Source of the DNA: Leptolyngbya sp. Cla-17
GTDB lineage: Bacteria > Cyanobacteriota > Cyanobacteriia > Leptolyngbyales > Leptolyngbyaceae
Assembly (NCBI RefSeq): GCF_016807185.1
Contig: NZ_JAEVYN010000002.1
Coordinates: forward strand, 2,021,367-2,085,366
Direction: 5' to 3'
Length of the DNA: 64,000 nucleotides
Below are positions 48,311 to 56,934 of the stretch, piece by piece (position 1 is the first letter of the stretch; the number at the start of each line of letters is the position of its first letter). The position numbers and the translations under genes are program-made. The notes under the pieces are model-generated. The model did not search any database. It was not told the DNA's origin and saw only the letters and a list, made by a program, of their open reading frames with translations.

Positions 48311-48457
48311 GTGTCATCAACCCTTTAAAGGTGAGAATTCGGGTTATGGTTAACCAATCCCGGTCTAATCCGCCCATACGCCCGTTCCCCACTGGTCTGA
48401 GTTCAGTTGTCAGTTGTGCCAAAGCGGATCTAGCGCTAACTTCAAATCAGCTAAAGA

Positions 48458-48812
48458 CTACTCCCCCTCATCGGGCGGCAAAAACTCAACTGCCTCCTCC
48501 CGTACCCTAAACAGAGGTCTCCTTGCGCTATACAGCATTTGGGCAACCCCCCTCAGTTTCTCCAGCACCTGGCGAACCAACGAATCTGGAAAATTCTGGA
48601 TAGGCAAAACCAACCTTCCCTGCCGAGGAAACCACAAAGGTCAAATCCTCAACATGGATCTCAAACGGATAGTATTCTCCTGAGACCACCCAGCCTTCTT
48701 GAGCTTGCACACGCTCCAAATCCAGGTAACACCGTGCCTGAAGGGGCACCGCTACCACCATCTCCAGCGCTAACGAAACAAGACAGTCTTCAATCAAGCT
48801 ACTCGCACTCAT
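48458..48812 (-). pseudogene. Frameshifted unidentified gene abutting a truncated CcbP-like gene
   Basis: From ATG 48812 the frame reads SLIEDCLVSLALEMVVAVP, ARCYLDLERVQAQEGWVVSG and VEDLTFVVSSAGKVGFAYP. After this the coding character moves to another frame: DSLVRQVLEKLRGVAQMLYS, then FRVREEAVEFLPPDEGE and TAG at 48458-48460. The two halves look like one ~115-residue protein with a single frameshift near 48595. I do not know the family. Its 5' end overlaps the cut-off CcbP-like copy, so a deletion joined them. Confidence 0.5.
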
Positions 48813-49026
48813 CCTCCGGTGCCATGCCCACCACTTTAACGGTCGCGCCCTCCTTTATAGGCGAACTGCGCCGCTTACTGATGCAGGTGGCGGTGAAGGG
48901 AAACTGCATCGTGTCTTGCAAGTAGTAGTACCAGCCCATCGCCAGCTCTTCTGGATCATAGGCATCGACCACAATTTCCATTGTGATGCGCTCTTCCCGC
49001 TCCTCGTCCCGTTCGTCTTTCGCCAT
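48799..49026 (-). pseudogene. CcbP-like protein, truncated second copy
   Basis: 75 residues nearly identical to the first two-thirds of the copy at 39885-40256: ITMEIVVDAYDPEELAMGWY, then YYLQDTMQFPFTATCISKR. It stops after APEDECE where the intact copy continues DREMFVEIDW. The C-terminal WHYWV part is missing. The surrounding DNA, including the 40-50 bp spacer to the next gene, is also duplicated. Confidence 0.68.
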
Positions 49027-49066
49027 CACAGAACCTTACTGCTTATTGCTGAATCGTACACCCAAG

Positions 49067-49480
49067 CTAAAGGTTAGCGCCCCTTTGCCAGGTCAGCATA
49101 AATGAACGTCTCAACACTCGCCGCATCCGCAGTGGGTCGCTCCGGTGAGCAATTTCCCAGCCAAACAGTGACTCCAGATCGGTGTAGCCCGTCTTTTCCT
49201 TCACCCTTTCTACCAGCGTGAGACGAATGTACCTGCCGATCGCCGAAATCTTCTCATCGTTGACCAGGTAAGTCCAACCCAGAATCAGGCAGGCCCAGGG
49301 AACGACCAGCAAGGCATAGTAGTTACTTGCATTAGAAACCGCAAACGAGATGATCGTGGCAAACAAGCCCAGCGTCACGTAGAGCAGATTGTCCCGGAAG
49401 CCAATGCGTTGAGCCTGCTCAGACTTCAGCTTGTCATATTCCTTGAAAAAGATTTCGAGCACCGGATCTTTATCACTCAT
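49067..49480 (-). pseudogene. PNP-associated membrane protein, truncated second copy
   Basis: Residues 1-110 closely match the copy at 40303-40854 (FKEYDKLKSEQAQRIGFRDN, YYALLVVPWACLILGWTY). After HRSDPLRMRR about 120 bp are deleted with a frame change. The bases encoding the normal ending VETFIYADLAKGR are still there but read in the wrong frame. The last two membrane segments are lost. Confidence 0.68.
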
Positions 49481-49613
49481 TGCGCCATCCTGCACTGTAG
49501 ACTTGCTCTGCTATTTTGGCTGATTGGCAAAACGAACACCAGCAACCCCTAAAAACTGGGCGATCGCTGATAAAAAAGCCAAAATAAGGAAAAATGAGCC
49601 GTCACGAAAATTT

Positions 49614-51557
49614 ATGCCCCGTGCCGTTATTCTCACTGCCCTTCCTGTCGAATACTTGGCGGTTCGTTTCCATCTGACCGACCTTCAAGAAGAGACACAC
49701 TCTCAAGGAACGATTTACGAGCGCGGTCAGTTCATTGATGAAGGGCAAACCTGGGAGGTCGGAATTGTTGAGATTGGTGCAGGCAATTCAGGTGCAGCAT
49801 TAGAGGCAGAACGGGCGATCGCCTACTTCAACCCTGATGTCATCCTCTTTGTTGGGGTCGCTGGAGGCATTAAAGATGTAGTGCTGGGTGATGTCGTTGC
49901 CTCAACAAAAGTTTACGGATATGAATCTGGCGAAGCCGAAGAAACGTTCAGACCCAGACCGGAAGTTGGGTTAAGCGCCTATGGCTTGAAACAACGAGCC
50001 ATGGCCGAAGCCAGAAAAACAGATTGGTTACAAAGATTACCGTCAGCACCTTCCCCAACTCCCAGGGTTTATGTCGCCCCGATCGCGGCTGGTGAAAAGG
50101 TGGTTGCTTCGACCGAATCGGAGGTTTTTAGGTTTCTGCGATCGCATTACGGAGATGCGATCGCGGTTGAGATGGAGGGATTTGGTTTCCTGGAAGCAGC
50201 ACGAGCGAACCAACGAGTATCAGCAATGGTGATTCGGGGCATCTCAGACTTGATTGATAGCAAAGAGAAGTCAGATAAGGCAGGTTGCCAAGAGATTGCC
50301 TCTCGCCACGCTAGCGCCTTCGCATTTTCGATGTTGGCAAATTTGAGACTGAAAGATGGATCGGTGTCAGAAGATAGAGAGACAACACAACCTGCTCACC
50401 AAGCGGTGAAACCAGAGGCAATGCCCGAACTCGAACCTGAAGAACCGCAACTCCCCGTAACCGTGGGTGCATCTCGCAAACTCGAACTCATCAGGGTCGT
50501 AACTAATTCATTTCCCGTTTCACGCCCAACTCTGGATTTGGATGAGCCAGAGGGTCAGGTTCCTCTGGAATCTTCGCTTTATGTGGAGCGTCCTCCAATT
50601 GAAGCTCGGTGCTATGAGGCGATCGTCAAGCCAGGAGCGCTAATTCGGATTAAAGCGCCTCAACAGATGGGTAAGTCCTCGCTGATGCTGCGAATTCTCA
50701 ACCACGCGAATCAGCAGGGTTACCAAACCTCGACGCTAAATTTTCAAATGGTTGATCGCGATGCACTCAGCAATCTGGATCAGTTCTTGCAGTGGTTCTG
50801 CAACAGTATCGCTGGTGAATTGAACCTGGAGGATAAGCTGGCGGACTACTGGAAGGGATCGTTTAGTCCTAAAAATAAATGCACAAACTTCTTTCAGCGG
50901 TATCTGCTGCCGGAGCTTCAGCGTCCGGTAACGCTATGTCTGGATGAAGTGGATCAGGTGTTTGAGTATCCAGCGATCGCCAGAGACTTTTTTGGAATGC
51001 TGCGGGCGTGGCACGAGGATGCCAAGATTAAGCCAATTTGGAAGAATCTGCGGCTGGTGATTGTGCATTCCAAAGAGGTGTATATCCCGCTCAACATCAA
51101 TCAATCGCCGTTTAATGTGGGAGTGCCAATTGAGTTACCTCAGTTAACACCGCCGCAGGTGACGGATTTAGTGAAACGGCATGGACTGGATTGGTCAGAA
51201 GCAGAGGTGACGCAGCTAATGGATATGGTTGGGGGGCATCCCTTTCTGGTTCGGGCTGCCCTGTATCCAATTGTGCGGGGTGAGCTATCGTTAGAGCAAC
51301 TTTTGCAACTTGCCCCGACGGAGGGCGGTTTGTATGGGGAGCATCTTCGCCGTCATCTATTGAATCTGGAAGGCGATGAGAAGTTGCTGGCAGCAATGAA
51401 ACAGGTAATCGCCGTGGATCAGCCCGTTTCGATCAATACTAGCGAGGCGTTTAAGCTGACCAGTATGGGATTAGTGCAGTTTCGGGGGAGTGAAGTTGCT
51501 CCATCATGTAATCTGTATCGCCAATACTTTCGGGAGCGGTTGAGGGTGGGTGCATGA
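49614..51557 (+). CDS. Nucleoside-phosphorylase-like domain fused to AAA_35-type ATPase
   Basis: 647 residues from ATG 49614, giving the MPRAVILTALPVEYLAVR start shared with the paralogues. The PNP/MTAN motifs are intact: VGVAGGIKDVVLGD, VEMEGFGF and RGISDL. From ~residue 340 an AAA_35-like P-loop ATPase follows: Walker A IKAPQQMGKSSLML, Walker B VTLCLDEVDQVFEY, then GGHPFLVRAALY and a winged-helix-like end. The stop overlaps the next start by 4 bp (ATGA), so translational coupling is likely. It is divergent from the decayed membrane/CcbP pair. Confidence 0.83.
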   Translation: MPRAVILTALPVEYLAVRFHLTDLQEETHSQGTIYERGQFIDEGQTWEVGIVEIGAGNSGAALEAERAIAYFNPDVILFVGVAGGIKDVVLGDVVASTKVYGYESGEAEETFRPRPEVGLSAYGLKQRAMAEARKTDWLQRLPSAPSPTPRVYVAPIAAGEKVVASTESEVFRFLRSHYGDAIAVEMEGFGFLEAARANQRVSAMVIRGISDLIDSKEKSDKAGCQEIASRHASAFAFSMLANLRLKDGSVSEDRETTQPAHQAVKPEAMPELEPEEPQLPVTVGASRKLELIRVVTNSFPVSRPTLDLDEPEGQVPLESSLYVERPPIEARCYEAIVKPGALIRIKAPQQMGKSSLMLRILNHANQQGYQTSTLNFQMVDRDALSNLDQFLQWFCNSIAGELNLEDKLADYWKGSFSPKNKCTNFFQRYLLPELQRPVTLCLDEVDQVFEYPAIARDFFGMLRAWHEDAKIKPIWKNLRLVIVHSKEVYIPLNINQSPFNVGVPIELPQLTPPQVTDLVKRHGLDWSEAEVTQLMDMVGGHPFLVRAALYPIVRGELSLEQLLQLAPTEGGLYGEHLRRHLLNLEGDEKLLAAMKQVIAVDQPVSINTSEAFKLTSMGLVQFRGSEVAPSCNLYRQYFRERLRVGA

Positions 51558-54500
51558 GCTTTACAGCAGTTCCAGGGTATGACTATCAAGTTGGCGGCAG
51601 TTTGCCCGCTGATGCACCCACCTATGTGCAGCGACAGTCGGATGAAACCTTTTATCAGGCGCTTAAGGCAGGCGAGTTTTGCTACGTGCTGAATTCGCGG
51701 CAGATGGGCAAATCGAGCCTGAAGGTGCAGACGATGCAGCGGTTGCAGGCAGAGGGCGTGGCGTGTGCCGCGATCGACCTGACCCGCATTGGCACCTCAG
51801 ACATGGAGCCGGAGCAGTGGTATAGCAGCGTCATCGATAGCATTGTCAGCAGTTTAGATTTGTATGAGACATTTGACCTCTATACCTGGTGGGAAGAGCA
51901 TCGTCTACTCTCGTTTGTGCGGAGATTTGACAAGTTTATTGATGAGGTGCTGCTGGTAGCGATGCCGCAGCCCGTTGTTATCTTCATTGACGAAATTGAT
52001 AGCGTTCTCAGTCTGCCGTTTAAGCTGGATGACTTCTTTGCATTGATTCGGGAATGCTACAACCGCCGCGCCGAGAAGCCGGATTATGGTCGGTTAACGT
52101 TTGCGCTGTTGGGTGTCACAACACCCTCTGACTTAATGCAGGATAAGGGACGAACACCGTTTAACGTGGGTTGCCCGATCGCACTCCTGGGGTTTGAGTT
52201 ACAGGAAGCACAACCGTTAGTTCAAGGCTTGACGGCAAAGTCGAGCAATCCTAAAGCACTAATGCAAGCTGTGTTGGGCTGGACAGGCGGGCAACCCTTC
52301 CTAACCCAAAAAGTTTGCAAACTTGTATTAAATGCGGAGGATTCGGCACCTATCGGACAAGAAGCCGTCTGGATTGAGAATTTGGTGCGAGACCAGGTGA
52401 TTGAGAATTGGGAAGCAAAGGACACGCCAGAGCATTTGAAGACGATTCGCGATCGCCTCCTTCTGAGTGGTGAACAACGCATGGGACGACTGTTGGGGCT
52501 ATATCAGCAAATTGTGCAGCAGGGGGAGATTACAGCGGATGACAGCCCGGAGCAGATGGAATTGCGGCTGACGGGCTTGGTGGTAAAGGGGGATGGCAAC
52601 CTGCGAGTGCATAACCGCATTTATCAGCAGGTGTTCAACCGCGATTGGCTGGAGCGATCGCTGGCAGAGTTACGGCCCTATGGAGTGGCGATCGCGGCTT
52701 GGCTGGAATCGAGTTGTCAAGATGAATCGCGGTTGCTGCGCGGGCAGGCATTGCGAGATGCACGAAGTTGGGCGGAAGGAAAGAGTTTAGGGGACGACGA
52801 TCGCCGCTTTTTGGATGCCAGCCAAGAACTGGAAAAGCGGGATATGCAAAAAAGGCTAGAGGCGGAAGCCCAAGCAAAGAAAGTTTTAGCTGAGGCGAAC
52901 CACAAAGCCAGTCAGCGAATACGGTTTGGCTCGGTGGCGCTAGGACTGATGGCGCTGGGATCGATTACCTTGGGCTATGTAGCGTTGCAAGCAGGAAAAG
53001 AGGCTCAGGCGGCTAATGAGGACGCTCAGGCGGCTAATGAGAACGTTCGGACTGCCACGCAGAAGGCGAACGAAGCTCAACGGAATGCAGACAAGTCTGA
53101 ACACAAAGTCAGTCGAGCAAAAGCGGAGATCGAATCAACCAATGCCACTCGGAAGGTAGCCGAGGCAAGAGTCAAGAAGACCGAGCAAAACTTAGTTGTT
53201 GCTGTGAAACGGGTGGATGATGCGACTCAAAAAGTCCAGACCGCAGAAAACAAAGTTGCTCAAAGCCAGCAACGACAGGAACAGGCAACTCGGGGGGCAG
53301 CAGCAGCTAAGAAAGAACAAGCAGAAGCCGAGAAACAGGGGCAGCAGGCAAAAAAGGAACTAGAAACAGCAAAGGCAGATCTCCAGCAGCAGAAAGATAA
53401 TCTCAGAGATGTCAGATCTTTCAGCCGTGGAGAAGTCCGGCTCGTTCAGGGTAAATATGACGAAGCTCTCAACATCTTCAATCGTGTGCTTGAGAAGAAC
53501 CCTCGGAACACCTTTGCGCTAGGTAGTAGAGGGGAAACCTATCGGTTGATGAAGCGCTACAACGAGGCATTAGCTGATTTCAATGCAGTAGTTTTAATTG
53601 AGCCTAAAGATGTCTATGTCCTGGAGAGTCGGGGCACAACCTACCGGTCGTTAAACCGTTATAACGAGGCACTGGCTGACTTGAATGCAGCACTCCAAAT
53701 CGACCCCAAAGCTGCCTATGCACTGAGCGTTCGGAGCACAACCTACCTGTCGTTAAACCGTTATAACGAGGCACTGGCTGACTTGAATGCAGCACTCCAA
53801 ATCGACCCCAAAGATGCCTATGCACTGAGCGTTCGGGGCGCAACCTACCTGTCGTTAAACCGTTATAACGAGGCACTGGCTGACTTGAATGCAGCACTCC
53901 AAATCGACCCCAAAGATGCCTATGCACTGAGCGTTCGGGGCGCAACCTACCGGTCGTTAAACCGTTATAACGAGGCACTGGCTGACTTGAATGCAGCACT
54001 CCAAATCGACCCCAAAGATGCCTATGCACTGAGCGTTCGGGGCACAACCTACCGGTCGTTAAACCGTTATAACGAGGCACTGGCTGACTTGAATGCAGCA
54101 CTCCAAATTGACCCCAAAGATGCCTATGCACTGAGCGTTCGGGGCGCAACCTACCGGTCGTTAAACCGTTATAACGAGGCACTGGCTGACTTGAATGCAG
54201 CACTCCAAATTGACCCCAAAGATGCCTATGCACTGAGCGTTCGGGGCGCAACCTACCTGTCGTTAAACCGTTATAACGAGGCACTGGCTGACTTGAATGC
54301 AGCACTCCAAATCGACCCCAAAGCTGCCTATGCACTGAGCGTTCGGGGCGATGCACTGAGCGTTCGGGGCGCAACCTACCTGTCGTTAAACCGTTATAAC
54401 GAGGCACTGGCTGACTTGAATGCAGCACTCCAAATCGACCCCAAAGCTGCCTATGCACTGAGCGTTCGGGGCGCAACCTACCTGTCGTTAAACCGTTATA

Positions 54501-55009
54501 ACGAGGCACTGGCTGACTTGAATGCAGCACTCCAAATCGACCCCAAAGCTGCCTATGCACTGAGCGTTCGGGGCACAACCTACCGGTCGTTAAACCGTTA
54601 TAACGAGGCACTGGCTGACTTGAATGCAGCACTCCAAATTGACCCCAAAGATGCCTATGCACTGCGCGGTCGGGGCGCAACCTACCGGTCGTTAAACCGT
54701 TATAACGAGGCACTGGCTGACTTGAATGCAGCACTCCAAATCGACCCCAAAGATGCCTATGCACTGCGCGGTCGGGGTGAAACTTATCGATTGATGAAGC
54801 GCTATAACGAGGCACTGGCTGACTTGAATGCAGCACTCCAAATCGACCCCAAAGCTGCCTATGCACTGGGCACTCGAGGGCAAATCTATCAGGCTTTAGG
54901 ACGGTATGAAGAAGCTTTGACTGATTTAAATCAAGCGATCGCTCTTGATCCTGGCTTGCAATGGGCAATCGATGCTCGCAACCAACTTATACAACAGATG
55001 AAACGCTAG
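51554..55009 (+). CDS. AAA_35-type ATPase with membrane segment, coiled coil and 15 TPRs
   Basis: 1151 residues. The AAA_35-like domain spans residues 1-400, with Walker A VLNSRQMGKSSLKVQ, Walker B VVIFIDEIDSVLSL and a GGQPFLTQKVC motif. A membrane segment near 455-480 (FGSVALGLMALGSITLGYVA) is followed by ~140 residues of Ala/Lys/Glu/Gln-rich coiled coil. Fifteen TPRs end the protein; 12 share the identical core RYNEALADLNAALQIDPK. It is coupled by a 4-bp overlap to the PNP-AAA_35 gene, so the two ATPases may form one signalling pair. TPR number is probably variable between strains. Confidence 0.83.
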   Translation: MSFTAVPGYDYQVGGSLPADAPTYVQRQSDETFYQALKAGEFCYVLNSRQMGKSSLKVQTMQRLQAEGVACAAIDLTRIGTSDMEPEQWYSSVIDSIVSSLDLYETFDLYTWWEEHRLLSFVRRFDKFIDEVLLVAMPQPVVIFIDEIDSVLSLPFKLDDFFALIRECYNRRAEKPDYGRLTFALLGVTTPSDLMQDKGRTPFNVGCPIALLGFELQEAQPLVQGLTAKSSNPKALMQAVLGWTGGQPFLTQKVCKLVLNAEDSAPIGQEAVWIENLVRDQVIENWEAKDTPEHLKTIRDRLLLSGEQRMGRLLGLYQQIVQQGEITADDSPEQMELRLTGLVVKGDGNLRVHNRIYQQVFNRDWLERSLAELRPYGVAIAAWLESSCQDESRLLRGQALRDARSWAEGKSLGDDDRRFLDASQELEKRDMQKRLEAEAQAKKVLAEANHKASQRIRFGSVALGLMALGSITLGYVALQAGKEAQAANEDAQAANENVRTATQKANEAQRNADKSEHKVSRAKAEIESTNATRKVAEARVKKTEQNLVVAVKRVDDATQKVQTAENKVAQSQQRQEQATRGAAAAKKEQAEAEKQGQQAKKELETAKADLQQQKDNLRDVRSFSRGEVRLVQGKYDEALNIFNRVLEKNPRNTFALGSRGETYRLMKRYNEALADFNAVVLIEPKDVYVLESRGTTYRSLNRYNEALADLNAALQIDPKAAYALSVRSTTYLSLNRYNEALADLNAALQIDPKDAYALSVRGATYLSLNRYNEALADLNAALQIDPKDAYALSVRGATYRSLNRYNEALADLNAALQIDPKDAYALSVRGTTYRSLNRYNEALADLNAALQIDPKDAYALSVRGATYRSLNRYNEALADLNAALQIDPKDAYALSVRGATYLSLNRYNEALADLNAALQIDPKAAYALSVRGDALSVRGATYLSLNRYNEALADLNAALQIDPKAAYALSVRGATYLSLNRYNEALADLNAALQIDPKAAYALSVRGTTYRSLNRYNEALADLNAALQIDPKDAYALRGRGATYRSLNRYNEALADLNAALQIDPKDAYALRGRGETYRLMKRYNEALADLNAALQIDPKAAYALGTRGQIYQALGRYEEALTDLNQAIALDPGLQWAIDARNQLIQQMKR
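53655..54867 (+). repeat. 102-bp tandem DNA repeats encoding TPRs
   Basis: About twelve 102-bp units differ at only a few positions (C/T in AAATYGACCCC, A/C in AAAGMTGCC, and the codons giving TYLSL, TYRSL or TYRLMK). One unit carries a 21-bp duplication (54331-54351) that adds seven residues. Near-identity at silent sites shows recent copy-number change by recombination or slippage. Confidence 0.92.
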
Positions 55010-55237
55010 AAGGTAGAAGTTGAGACAGAATGCAATTCTCTAGCCGAGCAAATAGCACGGTATTGGGTGTTAATGGGAAAAGGAGCGATCGCCAACGGTG
55101 CGGCAGCACCAGCAAAAAGTAAGGCTGGGATCGATAGCTTGACGTAATCAGATCGCGCCATACCTCCTTGAGGATACCTCTCCGCCAAAATGAAAACACT
55201 ACTGCAAAGCAGGCGCTCAAACCTTTTTTTGTGTTCT

Positions 55238-55339
55238 ATGACTGAACTCAAACTCACCCCCAAACGCTCAGGCTCACTGCAACCCATGCGAGATGACGCG
55301 ATCGCAGCCCTTTACGAAAACGTTGCCCAGTTATTGTAA
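55238..55339 (+). CDS. Short open frame, possible gene remnant
   Basis: 33 codons from ATG 55238 (MTELKLTPKRSG, RDDAIAALYENVAQLL). It is too short to classify. It may be the head of a gene whose remainder was lost, since the frameshifted CU044_2847 gene follows on the same strand. The 228 bp to its left, after the TPR gene, contain nothing I can support. Confidence 0.25.
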   Translation: MTELKLTPKRSGSLQPMRDDAIAALYENVAQLL

Positions 55340-55394
55340 AAAGCTGCAACTCAGACTGGGGAACAACACTCATCAAAGCTAAACTGTAGCTGCC

Positions 55395-55794
55395 ATGCAA
55401 CGGTTAAACGAAACGGGACAACTTACCCCAATTAACCCTTGAAGACGGAACTACGATCTATATCGAAGCGATCGAAAGCACCAGTCCAGTTTCCGGCTTG
55501 GTGATCCCCGCAAATCCAGTTGAAAGTGACAACCCCAGTCGGGGAGGCATATTTCCTGATCCACAACAGCACCTTCCACAAACCTTTCAAGCGATTGAAA
55601 GCACGATCCGGGCATACACCACCTACACGTTGAGGGCCTTCAAGAACGTGGCGATCGCGGAAGTCAGCGAAGTCACCCTCAAATTCGGGGTCAACATCAG
55701 CAGCGAAGCAGGCATTCCCTACATCGCCAACGCCAAGGGCGGCTGCAACATGGAAATCACTGTCAAGTGCGAATTTCCTAAAAAAGCGGACTAA
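55395..55794 (+). pseudogene. CU044_2847-family (trypsin-co-occurring) protein with 5' frameshift
   Basis: The long frame reads LTLEDGTTIYIEAIEST, SGLVIPANPVE and then AEVSEVTLKFGVNISSEAGI, ending CNMEITVKCEFPKKAD, as in the CU044_2847 family (trypsin-co-occurring domain 1). No start codon lies in this frame upstream. ATG 55395 begins MQRLNETGQLT in another frame. Removing one C from the CCCC at 55430-55433 would join them as GQLTQLTLEDG. This looks like a 1-bp insertion. These proteins occur beside conflict-system proteases and ATPases; no trypsin gene is present here. Confidence 0.65.
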
Positions 55795-55955
55795 CCAGAA
55801 TCTGCGATTCGCCTTATCGGTGTCCCCTTCTCTGAGAACCTCCAAATTACCAGTCTGTGCTGCGGATTATAGCTGAAGCAAGGAATTTGTTTACCAGCGC
55901 CAGACGCATCGTGTTGGAATTCTCACTACATAGTGTTTGCAGACTACGAGTATTG

Positions 55956-56282
55956 TTAATCGCTTGGCTTTTGCCCTAAATCAATTCCGTAATTTGAGAA
56001 GAGATTGGCAACGGAAATTCCTAATGCGCCTGCAAGTTTATCAATAATTTCTAATGATGGATTGACCTCTCCGCGTTCCACATCCGAGAGGTAAGTTCGA
56101 TTCATTTCGGCACGTTCTGCTAGCTCCTCTTGAGAGAGGTCTAGTTCTCGCCTTCTTCGCCGGATAGCTTTGCCAAAGCGCTGTTTGACATTCAATTCAC
56201 TATTTTGTGTCACTGCACCATAGTCGTGGAGTGCAGACAACAAATCCATCGGTTGTAGGCGACAAAATGTCGTCTTTGCCAT
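55956..56282 (-). CDS. XRE-family helix-turn-helix regulator
   Basis: About 108 residues. The DNA-binding domain spans RFGKAIRRRRRELDLSQEELAERAEMNRTYLSDVER with the usual HTH_3 pattern, then EVNPSLEIIDKLAGALGIS. ATG 56282 is preferred; ATG 56249 and TTG 56303 are in frame. It is divergent from two small genes that precede cas12k and so may control either the cargo or cas12k. No MerR-type regulator of the kind often found beside cas12k is present. Confidence 0.82.
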   Translation of the reverse strand: MAKTTFCRLQPMDLLSALHDYGAVTQNSELNVKQRFGKAIRRRRRELDLSQEELAERAEMNRTYLSDVERGEVNPSLEIIDKLAGALGISVANLFSNYGIDLGQKPSD

Positions 56283-56380
56283 ACAATCACTATCAGAACA
56301 CAAAATTCTTTTTTATGTATTGTTTTCAATCTGGGTCTGTTCCTTCTTCCCTTCCAGATAATTTTCCAGAGGGTCTTTCA

Positions 56381-56626
56381 ATGTCAAAATTTCAGATTGG
56401 CGATCAAGTTCAGTGGCAACCCACTCCTACTCAAGACTTTGGCACTGTTACAGGAATGCAATATACTCCTGCCTCGCATCTGGGCGCATGGGCGTGGAAA
56501 TACACGATTTGGCTGGATGCCGCTAGCCCTTCTCATGCCTGGATAAAAGCCGATAGCGCCTGGGAGTTTGACCTGGAAAGCCTTCTTACTCCAACTCAGT
56601 CCCCGGCGATACTGGGGATTGAATGA
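56381..56626 (+). CDS. Small hypothetical protein
   Basis: 81 residues from ATG 56381: KFQIGDQVQWQPTPTQDFGT, then WKYTIWLDAASPSHAW. The IGDQVQW and DFGTVTGMQY pattern suggests a small SH3-like beta barrel. I do not recognise a named family. It overlaps the next gene by 4 bp (ATGA), so the pair is probably co-translated. Confidence 0.55.
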   Translation: MSKFQIGDQVQWQPTPTQDFGTVTGMQYTPASHLGAWAWKYTIWLDAASPSHAWIKADSAWEFDLESLLTPTQSPAILGIE

Positions 56627-56934
56627 TGAGCCAAAAAGAGTTAGGCACCAGAGAACGTACTCTGCTGAACTTCTACACCAATTGTCAGTTCGGCATTACC
56701 CCTGCCCAGTTCTACGCCAAGTGGAACGTGACTCATGTGCTAATGGCGAGAATCTGCGGTTGCTCCGAATCCACTGTAGACCGATGGTTTCAGCAGGGTA
56801 AAGGGGTTCGACTGCCAGAACCGATTTACCTGCGGCGGTTAGCAGAAATAGACTTTCTCTGGGAGCACTACGAACAGATTCCTTCTGACCTGCGCCACCA
56901 AGTGTGCGGGGGCGATCGCCATCAAACTCCATAA
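56623..56934 (+). CDS. Small helix-turn-helix-like hypothetical protein
   Basis: 103 residues. MARICGCSESTVDRWFQQGK looks like a helix-turn-helix recognition segment, preceded by FYTNCQFGITPAQFYAKWNV. The C-terminus is helical (YLRRLAEIDFLWEHYEQIP). It is coupled to the upstream 81-residue gene. A regulatory role is inferred. Confidence 0.55.
   Translation: MMSQKELGTRERTLLNFYTNCQFGITPAQFYAKWNVTHVLMARICGCSESTVDRWFQQGKGVRLPEPIYLRRLAEIDFLWEHYEQIPSDLRHQVCGGDRHQTP

Noticed and set aside
48195..48422. Minus-strand frame reading TLSYDERDGYVTFF
   Set aside because: It overlaps the end of the large NTPase gene on the opposite strand and has no family match I know; treated as chance.
53604..54968. 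Long minus-strand open frame (454 codons) opposite the TPR region
   Set aside because: It is the antisense reading of the 102-bp TPR repeats, so it stays open only because the unit length is a multiple of three. The plus strand has clear TPR consensus and domain continuity.
55432..55845. Minus-strand open frame of 137 codons
   Set aside because: Antisense to the CU044_2847-family domain, which has family-specific sequence on the plus strand.
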